Part shown: positions 45,550-53,616 of the stretch, piece by piece
Layout: each line of letters starts with the position of its first letter
Position numbering within the stretch: the stretch's first letter is position 1
Source of the DNA: Paenibacillus zeisoli
GTDB taxonomy: Bacteria; Bacillota; Bacilli; Paenibacillales; Paenibacillaceae
Direction of reading: 5' to 3'
Assembly (NCBI RefSeq): GCF_003994465.1
Contig: NZ_RZNX01000005.1
Location: forward strand, 1 to 64,000
DNA length: 64,000 nt
Program-made: the position numbers and the translations under genes
Notes under the pieces: generated by a model
Seen by the model: the letters and a program-made list of their open reading frames with translations, nothing else
What the model was told of the DNA's origin: nothing
Database searches by the model: none

Positions 45550-46181
45550 AGAACCGAACATTTATGGTTGGTTTGGGTGTAGGGCTGATTCTAGGCGCCC
45601 TCTTGCTGCAAATCATGCTAATCGGTCAGGGGAATGAGGCTACCCAGCTTCTGACCAAGCAGCAGGTCCAAGAGGCTGCTGAGCGACTTGGCATGAAGGT
45701 CTATGCTGGAACGGAGCAGGTACTAACCCAACAGGAGTGGGAGGCTAAGACCAAAGAAGAAAGCCAGAAGAAAGATCAGACGGAGACGAACACGCCGACA
45801 GATCCGAAAACTCCTTCATCGTCCAAGACTCCTGCAGCGCCAGAATCCACTTCATCACCTAAAACACCGGCTGATCCGGATAAGACGGATTCTGCCAGTA
45901 CGCCCAGCACTCCCAAAGTGAATATTCCAAAGACGACTAAGGCGGCTGAACCTAGTAAGCCGGAACAGATTCCTTTTAAAATCTCATCCGGAGATAATCT
46001 GTCCAAGGTAGCAGACGGCCTCAAGAGCGCGGGAGTCATCTCTGACAAGAGTGCCTTCATTCAGACTGCGATCGATAGCAAAGCGAATTACAGCCTGCAG
46101 ACAGGGTCTTATACTTTTAAACCAGGTGAAAGTTTGTCATCGATTATATCCAAAATTACATCAAAGCCTTTCGGGAAATAA
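45546..46181 (+). CDS. Membrane-anchored protein with MltG-type LysM-like domain
   Basis: ATG 45546 overlaps the upstream stop by ATGA. The 211-residue product has an N-terminal membrane helix (about 7-27), a Lys/Gln-rich stretch and a long Thr/Pro/Ser/Lys linker (residues ~75-150). The C-terminal segment is like the LysM-like domain of endolytic transglycosylase MltG (KISSGDNLSKVADGLKSAGV, then YTFKPGESLSSIISKI). The catalytic MltG domain is absent. It may bind peptidoglycan near the cell surface; that is inference. A terminator begins inside its 3' end. Confidence 0.7.
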   Translation: MKNRTFMVGLGVGLILGALLLQIMLIGQGNEATQLLTKQQVQEAAERLGMKVYAGTEQVLTQQEWEAKTKEESQKKDQTETNTPTDPKTPSSSKTPAAPESTSSPKTPADPDKTDSASTPSTPKVNIPKTTKAAEPSKPEQIPFKISSGDNLSKVADGLKSAGVISDKSAFIQTAIDSKANYSLQTGSYTFKPGESLSSIISKITSKPFGK

Positions 46182-46204
46182 CCTTCCTGGAACGGCTTTT
46201 TTTG
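46163..46204 (+). terminator. Terminator ending the flagellar-region transcripts
   Basis: AAAGCC (46163-46168) pairs with GGCTTT (46194-46199), with inner GGAA/TTCC pairing and a T-run. The 5' arm is within the last codons of the MltG-like gene. Confidence 0.65.
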
Positions 46205-46219
46205 ATTATCGAGATTATA

Positions 46220-46248
46220 TTGCAAGGCGAATTCAATTATGTTATATT
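46220..46248 (+). promoter_or_regulatory. SigA promoter of rpsB
   Basis: TTGCAA (46220-46225), a 17-base spacer and TATATT (46243-46248) with TG one base before give a good extended promoter. Transcription would start near 46255, leaving a leader of about 118 nt before rpsB. Confidence 0.75.
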
Positions 46249-46270
46249 AAATGACGGTGTTAAAACACAC

Positions 46271-46331
46271 GCTGACTGATTTCGTTAACGGTGCTTCCAT
46301 TATGGAAGTTTTAACGGGAGATGACATCAGC
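46271..46331 (+). promoter_or_regulatory. Structured rpsB leader RNA (candidate S2 autoregulatory element)
   Basis: Three nested pairings can be drawn: GCTGA (46271-46275) with TCAGC (46327-46331), GTTAA (46284-46288) with TTAAC (46311-46315), and CTTCC (46294-46298) with GGAAG (46304-46308) over ATTAT. This is one long interrupted stem ending about 30 nt before the ribosome binding site, with no T-run, so translational control is more likely than termination. Ribosomal-protein leaders of this type are common in Firmicutes; S2 binding is inference. Confidence 0.5.
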
Positions 46332-46372
46332 GGAGGGCATCATACAAAAAACCAATTAGGAGGTGTGTGAAG

Positions 46373-47071
46373 ATGGGAGTTATCTCCATGAAACAACTGC
46401 TTGAGGCAGGCGTTCATTTCGGTCACCAGACACGTCGCTGGAACCCAAAAATGGATCGTTATATCTTCACTGAAAGAAACGGTATTTACATTATTGACTT
46501 GCAAAAAACAGTCAAAAAGGTAGAGGAAGCGTACAACTTTGTGAAAAGTGTGGCTGAAGAGAATGGAACAATTCTTTTCGTCGGCACTAAGAAGCAAGCT
46601 CAAGATTCTGTTAAAGAAGAAGCTGAGCGCGCTGGTCAATTCTACATTAACCAACGTTGGCTCGGGGGTACTCTGACTAACTTCCAAACTATTCAAAAAC
46701 GTATTGATCGTTTGAAGACTTTGGAAAGATGGGAAGAGGACGGCACTTTCGCAGTTCTTCCTAAGAAAGAAGTTATCATTCTTCGTAAGGAGAAAGATCG
46801 TCTTGAGAAATTCCTCGGCGGAATCAAGAACATGAAGGGTCTGCCTAGTGCACTCTTTATCATTGATCCTCGCAAAGAGCGTATCGCGGTTGCTGAAGCC
46901 CGCAAACTGGGTATCCCAATCGTTGGTATCGTTGATACGAACTGTGATCCAGACGAAATCGACTATGTTATCCCAGGTAATGATGACGCGATCCGCGCTG
47001 TTAAATTGCTGACAGGTAAAATGGCTGATGCTGTGATCGAAGCGAACCAAGGCGAACAAACTACAGCTTAA
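46373..47071 (+). CDS. rpsB: 30S ribosomal protein uS2
   Basis: ATG 46373 lies seven bases after AGGAGGTG, giving 232 residues; GTG 46367 is inside the site. The family start [22 protein letters not shown] is followed by [21 protein letters not shown] and [18 protein letters not shown]. It is a primary translation protein at the 30S head/platform border. The promoter and structured leader are just upstream. Codon use is that of a highly expressed gene. Confidence 0.98.
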   Translation: MGVISMKQLLEAGVHFGHQTRRWNPKMDRYIFTERNGIYIIDLQKTVKKVEEAYNFVKSVAEENGTILFVGTKKQAQDSVKEEAERAGQFYINQRWLGGTLTNFQTIQKRIDRLKTLERWEEDGTFAVLPKKEVIILRKEKDRLEKFLGGIKNMKGLPSALFIIDPRKERIAVAEARKLGIPIVGIVDTNCDPDEIDYVIPGNDDAIRAVKLLTGKMADAVIEANQGEQTTA

Positions 47072-47099
47072 TTAGCTTCAATAAATGTTGAATTAAATG

Positions 47100-47146
47100 A
47101 AAAAGGGTGGTTGGTAGGTGCTAAAACCTCTCACTACCCTTTTTTT
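47100..47146 (+). terminator. Intrinsic terminator/attenuator between rpsB and tsf
   Basis: AAAAGGGT (47101-47108) pairs with ACCCTTTT (47136-47143), with inner AGGT/ACCT pairing (around 47117-47128), and the T-run continues to 47146. No strong separate tsf promoter is seen, so read-through would set the rpsB:tsf ratio. Confidence 0.75.
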
Positions 47147-47197
47147 AAAGGATAAAATTAAGATTTACTCCCACTAAAATTGATGGAGGTTATACTC

Positions 47198-47848
47198 ATG
47201 GCAGTAGATGCAAAAGCGGTAAAAGAACTACGCGAAAAAACAGGCGCGGGTATGCTTGATTGCAAGAAAGCTTTGGAAGAAGCTAACGGTGATCTTACGA
47301 AGGCAATGGAGATTCTTCGTGAGAAAGGTCTTTCTGCTGCAGGAAACAAAGCAGGCCGTATCGCAACAGAAGGTGTTGTTCAATCTTACATTCACGCTGG
47401 CGGACGTATCGGTGTGCTTGTGGAAATTAACTGCGAAACAGACTTCGTAGCTATGACTGATCAATTTAAAGAGTTCGCACGCGACATCGCTATGCACATT
47501 GCAGCATCTAACCCTAAATTCATTCGTCGTGAAGAAGTGCCGGCTGAAGAGCTTGAGAAAGAAAAGGAAATTTTGAAAGCACAAGCGCTTAACGAAGGCA
47601 AACCTGAGAAGATCGTAGAAAAAATGGTTGAAGGCCGTATTGGTAAATATTACGAAGAATATTGCTTGCTTGAGCAATCTTTCGTCAAAGATCCGGACAA
47701 AACTATCTCTCAATTGCTTAACGAGAAAATCAGCACGATTGGTGAGAACATCTCGATCCGTCGTTTTGCACGCTATGAGCTTGGTGAAGGCCTTGAGAAG
47801 AAAGTCGACAACTTCGTAGAAGAAGTATTGTCCCAAGTTAAAAACTAA
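47198..47848 (+). CDS. tsf: Translation elongation factor Ts
   Basis: ATG 47198 after TGGAGGT gives 216 residues starting [26 protein letters not shown], the EF-Ts signature. [15 protein letters not shown] and the C-terminal module are present. Like most Bacillales, it lacks part of the longer E. coli dimerisation region. It exchanges GDP for GTP on EF-Tu. It sits between two terminators. Confidence 0.98.
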   Translation: MAVDAKAVKELREKTGAGMLDCKKALEEANGDLTKAMEILREKGLSAAGNKAGRIATEGVVQSYIHAGGRIGVLVEINCETDFVAMTDQFKEFARDIAMHIAASNPKFIRREEVPAEELEKEKEILKAQALNEGKPEKIVEKMVEGRIGKYYEEYCLLEQSFVKDPDKTISQLLNEKISTIGENISIRRFARYELGEGLEKKVDNFVEEVLSQVKN

Positions 47849-47907
47849 CCATTCTATCTTTGCTGGAGGACTGAAATATTTATATTTTAGATCCATTCGC
47901 AAAAGCG

Positions 47908-47913
47908 TATAAT
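47908..47913 (+). promoter_or_regulatory. Candidate -10 upstream of the pyrH leader terminator
   Basis: TATAAT matches the -10 consensus fully, but the -35 position (about 47885) is poor. Transcription would start near 47920, directly ahead of the hairpin at 47931. Confidence 0.35.
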
Positions 47914-47930
47914 ATAACTAAATGGATTCT

Positions 47931-47966
47931 AAAAAAGACTGGAACACGCCGTGTTCCTTCTTTTTT
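47931..47966 (+). terminator. Intrinsic terminator between tsf and pyrH
   Basis: GGAACAC (47941-47947) and GTGTTCC (47951-47957) form a perfect 7-bp stem with a GCC loop, flanked by A6 and T6 tracts. Confidence 0.85.
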
Positions 47967-47993
47967 AACTAAAAGGCCTTTAGAAATCGGTGA

Positions 47994-48742
<749 letters not shown>

Positions 48743-48743
<1 letters not shown>

Positions 48744-49297
48744 TGCCACAATCGGTTAAGAAGAATGCCGAAGAACGCATGGATAAAGCTATTCAATCCT
48801 TGAAGAGAGATTTGCTGACTCTTCGTGCCGGACGTGCTACTCCAGCTCTGCTTGATCGGGTGCATGTGGAATATTACGGCGCTTCTACTCCACTCAATCA
48901 ATTGGCTAACATTAACACGCCGGATTCCCGTACACTGCTGATTCAACCTTGGGATAAATCATCCCTGGCTGATATTGAGCGTGCGATTCAAAAGTCTGAT
49001 CTCGGTCTTACACCGGCTAACGATGGTGTCACCATTCGCTTGTCGATCCCTCCTCTTACAGAAGAGCGCCGGATTGAACTTGTAAAGACAACGAAGAAGT
49101 ACGGTGAAGAAGCTAAGGTGGCTATTCGTAATATCCGCCGGGATGCCAATGATGATATTAAGAAGCTCGAGAAGACGGATATTTCTGAGGACGAGTCCCG
49201 TCGTCATCAGGACGATATTCAGAAAACGACTGACAAATTTATCGCGGAAGTTGACAAAGTGCTCGCTGCGAAAGAAAAAGAGATTATGGAAGTTTAA
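48743..49297 (+). CDS. frr: Ribosome recycling factor
   Basis: This 184-residue protein shows [27 protein letters not shown] and [19 protein letters not shown]. With EF-G it splits post-termination ribosomes. The ATG overlaps the pyrH stop. Confidence 0.98.
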
Positions 49298-49343
49298 GAG
49301 ACGTGAGCGGCCCCTCCTTATATGGTGGGGTTTGTCTCTTTTT
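49296..49343 (+). terminator. Intrinsic terminator after frr
   Basis: AAGAGAC (49296-49302) pairs with GTCTCTT (49334-49340), with inner CCCC (49311-49314)/GGGG (49327-49330) pairing and T residues following. uppS begins only 24 bases later, so some read-through or a promoter inside frr is needed. Confidence 0.7.
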
Positions 49344-49366
49344 CATCACCGCTTGGAGGAAAAGGA

Positions 49367-50134
49367 ATGATTAAAGTATTTCAATCCTGGTGGAAAAAAG
49401 AACAAAAGCAGACTCTTCCGAGCTTGTCAAAGGACAACGTTCCAAGTCATGTTGCCATCATTATGGATGGCAATGGACGTTGGGCCAATCGTCGCGGCTT
49501 GCCGCGAATTGTTGGACACCAGAACGGAATGAAAGCTGTCAAACGCGCTGCGATCGCAGCGGACGAAATAGGTATTAAATTTTTGACGCTGTATGCTTTT
49601 TCAACAGAAAATTGGAAAAGACCCAAGGATGAAGTGGACTTCCTGATGCGTCTTCCTGAGGAATTTCTGGCGATTGAGCTGGAAGAACTAATTGAGAAGA
49701 ACGTACGAATTCAAATGATGGGACATCCCGAAGAGCTTCCCAAGCATACGATTGCGGCTATGGAAGAAGCTATGAGACGTACCAAACATAATACAGGTCT
49801 GGTTCTTAACTTCGCACTGAACTACGGCAGCCGACGCGAAATTAATGATGCATTTAAGGAAGCTGCCAAGGGGATAGCCGCGGGAACACTCTCTCCCGAT
49901 GATGTCACAGAAGAATGGATAGGGGCCCATCTTCACTCCTCTGAGCTTCCTGATCCGGATTTGTTAATTCGTACAAGTGGCGAGCTCCGGCTCAGCAACT
50001 TCATGTTATGGCAGCTGGCATACAGTGAGCTTTGGTTCACGGACATCTATTGGCCGGAGTTCACCAAAGATCATTTATTTCAAGCTGTCGCTGAGTTCCA
50101 GAGAAGAACGCGGCGGTACGGCGGGTTATCTTAA
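49367..50134 (+). CDS. uppS: Undecaprenyl diphosphate synthase (isoprenyl transferase)
   Basis: ATG 49367 follows GGAGGAAAAGG, giving 255 residues. The catalytic Asp34 is in IIMDGNGRWANRRGLPR; YAFSTENWKRP, NYGSRREI and the C-terminal RTSGELRLSNFMLWQ with YWPEF are all present. It adds eight isoprene units to FPP to make the C55 lipid carrier for wall synthesis. It works upstream of cell wall assembly, along with dxr (precursor supply) two genes down. Confidence 0.97.
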   Translation: MIKVFQSWWKKEQKQTLPSLSKDNVPSHVAIIMDGNGRWANRRGLPRIVGHQNGMKAVKRAAIAADEIGIKFLTLYAFSTENWKRPKDEVDFLMRLPEEFLAIELEELIEKNVRIQMMGHPEELPKHTIAAMEEAMRRTKHNTGLVLNFALNYGSRREINDAFKEAAKGIAAGTLSPDDVTEEWIGAHLHSSELPDPDLLIRTSGELRLSNFMLWQLAYSELWFTDIYWPEFTKDHLFQAVAEFQRRTRRYGGLS

Positions 50135-50155
50135 GCAGGACGGAGGTGGACATCT

Positions 50156-50959
50156 TTGAAGCAGCGAATCATTACAGGCCTAATTGCGGGCGTGTTATTT
50201 CTGGGGCCTTGCCTCGCCGGTGGACTTTGGTATCATGGTTTAATTCTGATCATGTCAGTTATTGGTTACTATGAATTTATTCGTATGACCAAAACGCTGC
50301 CTTGGAGCGGAACAGCATTACTTGGCTTCATCGGTGTCATTATGCTCGTATTTCCGTGGAAGCTGCTGGGTAGTCCTTTCCTGCCTGAGCCGCTCCAAGT
50401 TATATGGCTGTTAATGCTTTTATTTTTGTTTGTTACCGTATTTACAAAGAATTCTACTAATATTAACCATGTAGCGATGCACTTCCTAGGTGCAGTCTAT
50501 GTGGGTGTTGGATTCTCCTATATAGCGGAATCCCGTAATACGCCTGATGGACATGGGTTATTCTGGACCTTTCTTTTGCTGCTCTCCATTTGGGCGAGTG
50601 ATGCGGGGGCTTATTTTACAGGGCGCAAATGGGGGAAGAATAAATTGTGGCCGGCTATCAGTCCTAACAAAACGGTGGAAGGGGCGCTTGGTGGTGTCCT
50701 TATCGCTATTATAACGGCTTCCTTATTCGCCGTATTCTCTGGCGGACTATTATCCATTGGTCTTGCTGTCGTGATTGGTGCCTCGGCAGCTGTGGTTGGC
50801 CAGCTGGGAGACTTGGTACAGTCCGCATACAAGCGAGTATATGGAATAAAGGATTCAGGAACATTGCTTCCTGGTCACGGCGGGATTTTGGACAGGTGTG
50901 ACAGCTGGATCACGGTGTTTCCGTTTGTACATATTCTAATGCTGCTTCCCTTCAACTAA
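50156..50959 (+). CDS. cdsA: Phosphatidate cytidylyltransferase (CDP-diglyceride synthase)
   Basis: The start is TTG 50156 after CGGAGGTGG, giving 267 residues with about eight membrane helices. The C-terminal signature (KDSGTLLPGHGGILDRCDSW) is complete. It makes CDP-diacylglycerol from phosphatidate and CTP for phospholipid synthesis in the membrane. Confidence 0.97.
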   Translation: MKQRIITGLIAGVLFLGPCLAGGLWYHGLILIMSVIGYYEFIRMTKTLPWSGTALLGFIGVIMLVFPWKLLGSPFLPEPLQVIWLLMLLFLFVTVFTKNSTNINHVAMHFLGAVYVGVGFSYIAESRNTPDGHGLFWTFLLLLSIWASDAGAYFTGRKWGKNKLWPAISPNKTVEGALGGVLIAIITASLFAVFSGGLLSIGLAVVIGASAAVVGQLGDLVQSAYKRVYGIKDSGTLLPGHGGILDRCDSWITVFPFVHILMLLPFN

Positions 50960-50994
50960 AAATGTTACTTTGGCAAAGAGATGAGAGGTATGTT

Positions 50995-52134
50995 ATGAAG
51001 AAACTGTCAGTCATCGGTTCAACCGGCTCTATTGGTACACAAACGCTGGACGTCGTTTCCGCATACCCGGATCGTTTCCAAATTGAAGGTTTGGCTGCCG
51101 GCACTAATCTGGAGTTGTTCCTAGACCAGGTGAAACGCTTTAATCCGAAGAAAGCTTCTGTTGGAAGCAAAGCGCTTGCAGATGAGATTAGACCTTTTCT
51201 GCCTCAGGGTGTGCAGCTATTCTATGGACCCGAAGGGCTTATTGAAATCGCAGCGGGGACGGATGCCGATACGGTAGTCACTGCAGTTGTCGGCAGTACA
51301 GGTCTTCCGGCTACCATTGCTGCTATTCAAGAAGGGAAAACTATTGGCCTTGCCAACAAGGAGACACTTGTCACAGCAGGTCATTTGGTTACCTCGTTGG
51401 CAAGAGACAAAGGGGTCTCTCTACTGCCGATCGACAGCGAGCATTCGGCTATTTTTCAATGTCTCAATGGGGAGAATAAGTCCGATATCGCACAAATCAC
51501 ATTAACCGCTTCCGGAGGCTCGTTCCGTGAAATGACTAGAGAACAGCTCTCTAACGTAACTGTTGAGGACGCGCTTAAGCATCCCAATTGGTCTATGGGA
51601 GCAAAAATCACAATTGATTCAGCAACCATGGTCAATAAGGGTCTCGAAGTGATTGAAGCTCACTGGTTATTTGATCTTCCCTATGAGCAGATCGGCGTTT
51701 TGCTTCATCCGGAAAGTATTATTCATTCCTATGTTGAGTTCCAAGACAGCAGCATCATTGCACAGCTGGGTAATCCGGATATGCGCGTACCTATTCAGTA
51801 TGCTCTAACCTATCCTGATCGTTGGGTGTCCAAGACTCCGCGGTTATCCCTCGCCGAGATCGGCAGTCTGAACTTTCGCGAAATGGATTTCATCCGATTC
51901 CCATGTTTAAGACTGGCCTTCGAATGTGGTAAAATAGGTGGTACGGCTCCATCTGTATTTAATGCAGCAAATGAGATTGCAGTTGCCCGCTTTTTGAACC
52001 GGGAAATTTCGTTTCTGAAGATTGAATCTATCATCGAAGAAACCTTGTCACGTCATAAGGTGGTGGCAAGCCCTGATCTTGAAGCGATCCATGAGACGGA
52101 TCGTTGGGCCAGGGAGACAGCTTCCCTTTTATAG
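50995..52134 (+). CDS. dxr: 1-deoxy-D-xylulose-5-phosphate reductoisomerase
   Basis: ATG 50995 gives 379 residues starting MKKLSVIGSTGSIGTQTLDV, the NADPH-binding motif. LANKETLVTAG, the metal site PIDSEHSAIFQ, the flexible loop LTASGGSFRE and HPNWSMGAKITIDSATMVNKG follow. It makes MEP, the committed step of the non-mevalonate isoprenoid route. The GAGAGGT site lies upstream. Confidence 0.98.
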   Translation: MKKLSVIGSTGSIGTQTLDVVSAYPDRFQIEGLAAGTNLELFLDQVKRFNPKKASVGSKALADEIRPFLPQGVQLFYGPEGLIEIAAGTDADTVVTAVVGSTGLPATIAAIQEGKTIGLANKETLVTAGHLVTSLARDKGVSLLPIDSEHSAIFQCLNGENKSDIAQITLTASGGSFREMTREQLSNVTVEDALKHPNWSMGAKITIDSATMVNKGLEVIEAHWLFDLPYEQIGVLLHPESIIHSYVEFQDSSIIAQLGNPDMRVPIQYALTYPDRWVSKTPRLSLAEIGSLNFREMDFIRFPCLRLAFECGKIGGTAPSVFNAANEIAVARFLNREISFLKIESIIEETLSRHKVVASPDLEAIHETDRWARETASLL

Positions 52135-52250
52135 GGACTGGTCTGGTAGTAGAGAGTCTTGGATACTCCGGTCCGGAAGTAGTATGAATGGTGAAGAATT
52201 AGCAGGGTAATCATACACAGCGACCTGATAACAAAGGAGGATGCTCTCGA

Positions 52251-53522
52251 TTGGAAATGCTGCAGATTATATTTCTGACGGTACTGATGTTTTTTCTCAT
52301 CGTTACTGTTCACGAGTGGGGACACTATTACTTTGCGAAACGCGCCGGTATACTGGTGCGCGAATTTGCGATTGGTTTTGGCCCCAAACTTTTTTCTTAT
52401 AAGCGGGATGAGACTCAGTTCACACTTAGACTTCTGCCTTTTGGGGGTTATGCCCGTATGGCAGGTGAAGATCCGGAGCTGGTAGGCGTGCAGCCTGGTC
52501 AGACTATTGCACTTCGGCTTTCGGGTCAAACGGTGACCAAGATTTATCTGGACAGGCTGGATAACCGAAAGAACGTAATTCGAGGTGAAGTTCAGTCTGC
52601 AGATCTGGAAGATAAGCTTCAGATTATTCTTGATGTGGATGGGGATAGTCAGACCTATCAAGTGGACCCCAAGGCTGTGTTAATTGCAAAAGGGAAGGAA
52701 ACACAGATTGCCCCAAGGGATCGGCAGTATGGCAGCAAAACCGTTGGACAGCGTGCACTCTCCATCTTTGCTGGACCTTTAATGAATTTTATTCTGGCGT
52801 TTATTTTGTTCGCTCTGCATACACAGATGGCGGGAATTCAAATTGAGAATCCCACCTATCTGGAAATTGGTGAAGTATCCAAAGGTATGCCGGCAGATGA
52901 AGCTCATTTGCAGAAGGGTGATATTATAGACACAATCAATGGAGTTAAGGTTGGGGCAGATCGGGAGAACATGATCAAACTAATCTCCGCCTCCAAAGAT
53001 AAACCCATGAACTGGACTGTAATCAGAAATGGTGGACCTATAAGTGTAACCCTTACACCTAGGGAAATGGCAGGTCAGGAAGGTGGGAAAGTAGGCGTTA
53101 CTCCAGTATTTCCGACCCGAAGTGCTTCTTTTGGAGAAACCTTCAAAACGGCTGGTGAGGATATGGTAAATACAACAGATGCGATCTTTCTCGGCTTCAA
53201 GCAGCTGATTAACAAATTCAACATGAATGATCTAGGCGGACCCGTTCGTACATTCGAAGTTACAGGTCAAATCGCCAAGCAAGGGATTGTACAGTTGACT
53301 TACTGGGCGGCCATTCTTAGCTTATATCTGGGAATCTTCAACCTTCTGCCTATTCCGGCACTGGACGGAAGTCGTCTGGTCTTCCTGGGAGTTGAGGCAC
53401 TTCGCGGCAAGCCGGTCGATCCGAGCCGGGAGGGCATGGTGCATTTCATTGGCTTCGCGATGCTGTTCCTGTTGATGATTGCAGTGACATACAATGATAT
53501 TTTGCGTTTGATTAATGGATAG
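52251..53522 (+). CDS. rseP: Site-2 intramembrane metalloprotease RseP/RasP
   Basis: The start is TTG 52251, ten bases after AAAGGAGG, giving 423 residues. The zinc motif HEWGH (residues 21-25) is in the first membrane helix, a PDZ domain spans about 205-285 and the second metal motif is PIPALDGSRL (about 365-374). RasP of B. subtilis cleaves the anti-sigma factor RsiW, FtsL and leftover signal peptides. Relative to shorter members, an extra ~60-residue stretch (about 85-150) precedes the PDZ, as in Bacillus. Confidence 0.96.
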   Translation: MEMLQIIFLTVLMFFLIVTVHEWGHYYFAKRAGILVREFAIGFGPKLFSYKRDETQFTLRLLPFGGYARMAGEDPELVGVQPGQTIALRLSGQTVTKIYLDRLDNRKNVIRGEVQSADLEDKLQIILDVDGDSQTYQVDPKAVLIAKGKETQIAPRDRQYGSKTVGQRALSIFAGPLMNFILAFILFALHTQMAGIQIENPTYLEIGEVSKGMPADEAHLQKGDIIDTINGVKVGADRENMIKLISASKDKPMNWTVIRNGGPISVTLTPREMAGQEGGKVGVTPVFPTRSASFGETFKTAGEDMVNTTDAIFLGFKQLINKFNMNDLGGPVRTFEVTGQIAKQGIVQLTYWAAILSLYLGIFNLLPIPALDGSRLVFLGVEALRGKPVDPSREGMVHFIGFAMLFLLMIAVTYNDILRLING

Positions 53523-53527
53523 ACTTA

Positions 53528-53574
53528 TGGAATTGAACTAAAGGAATCGATCAAGCAGTCTTTAGTTCAATCCA
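53528..53574 (+). other. Long inverted repeat between rseP and proS
   Basis: TGGAATTGAACTAAAG (53528-53543) pairs with CTTTAGTTCAATCCA (53560-53574) with one bulged A and a 16-nt loop. No T-run follows, so it is not a classic terminator; it may be an RNA processing hairpin or an operator. No T-box specifier or AGGGTGG antiterminator element was found. Confidence 0.55.
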
Positions 53575-53616
53575 TATTGAAATTATGGGTTATTTAATGG
53601 GAGGACAACGTTTCTT

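Noticed and set aside
46340-47059. 239-codon minus-strand frame opposite rpsB
   Set aside because: Its length reflects the codon bias of rpsB; no motif is seen on that strand.
47228-47902. 224-codon minus-strand frame opposite tsf
   Set aside because: It is a shadow of tsf with the same codon-bias cause.
53523-53616. T-box leader before proS
   Set aside because: The inverted repeat lacks the conserved AGGGTGGNACCGCG element and a following terminator.
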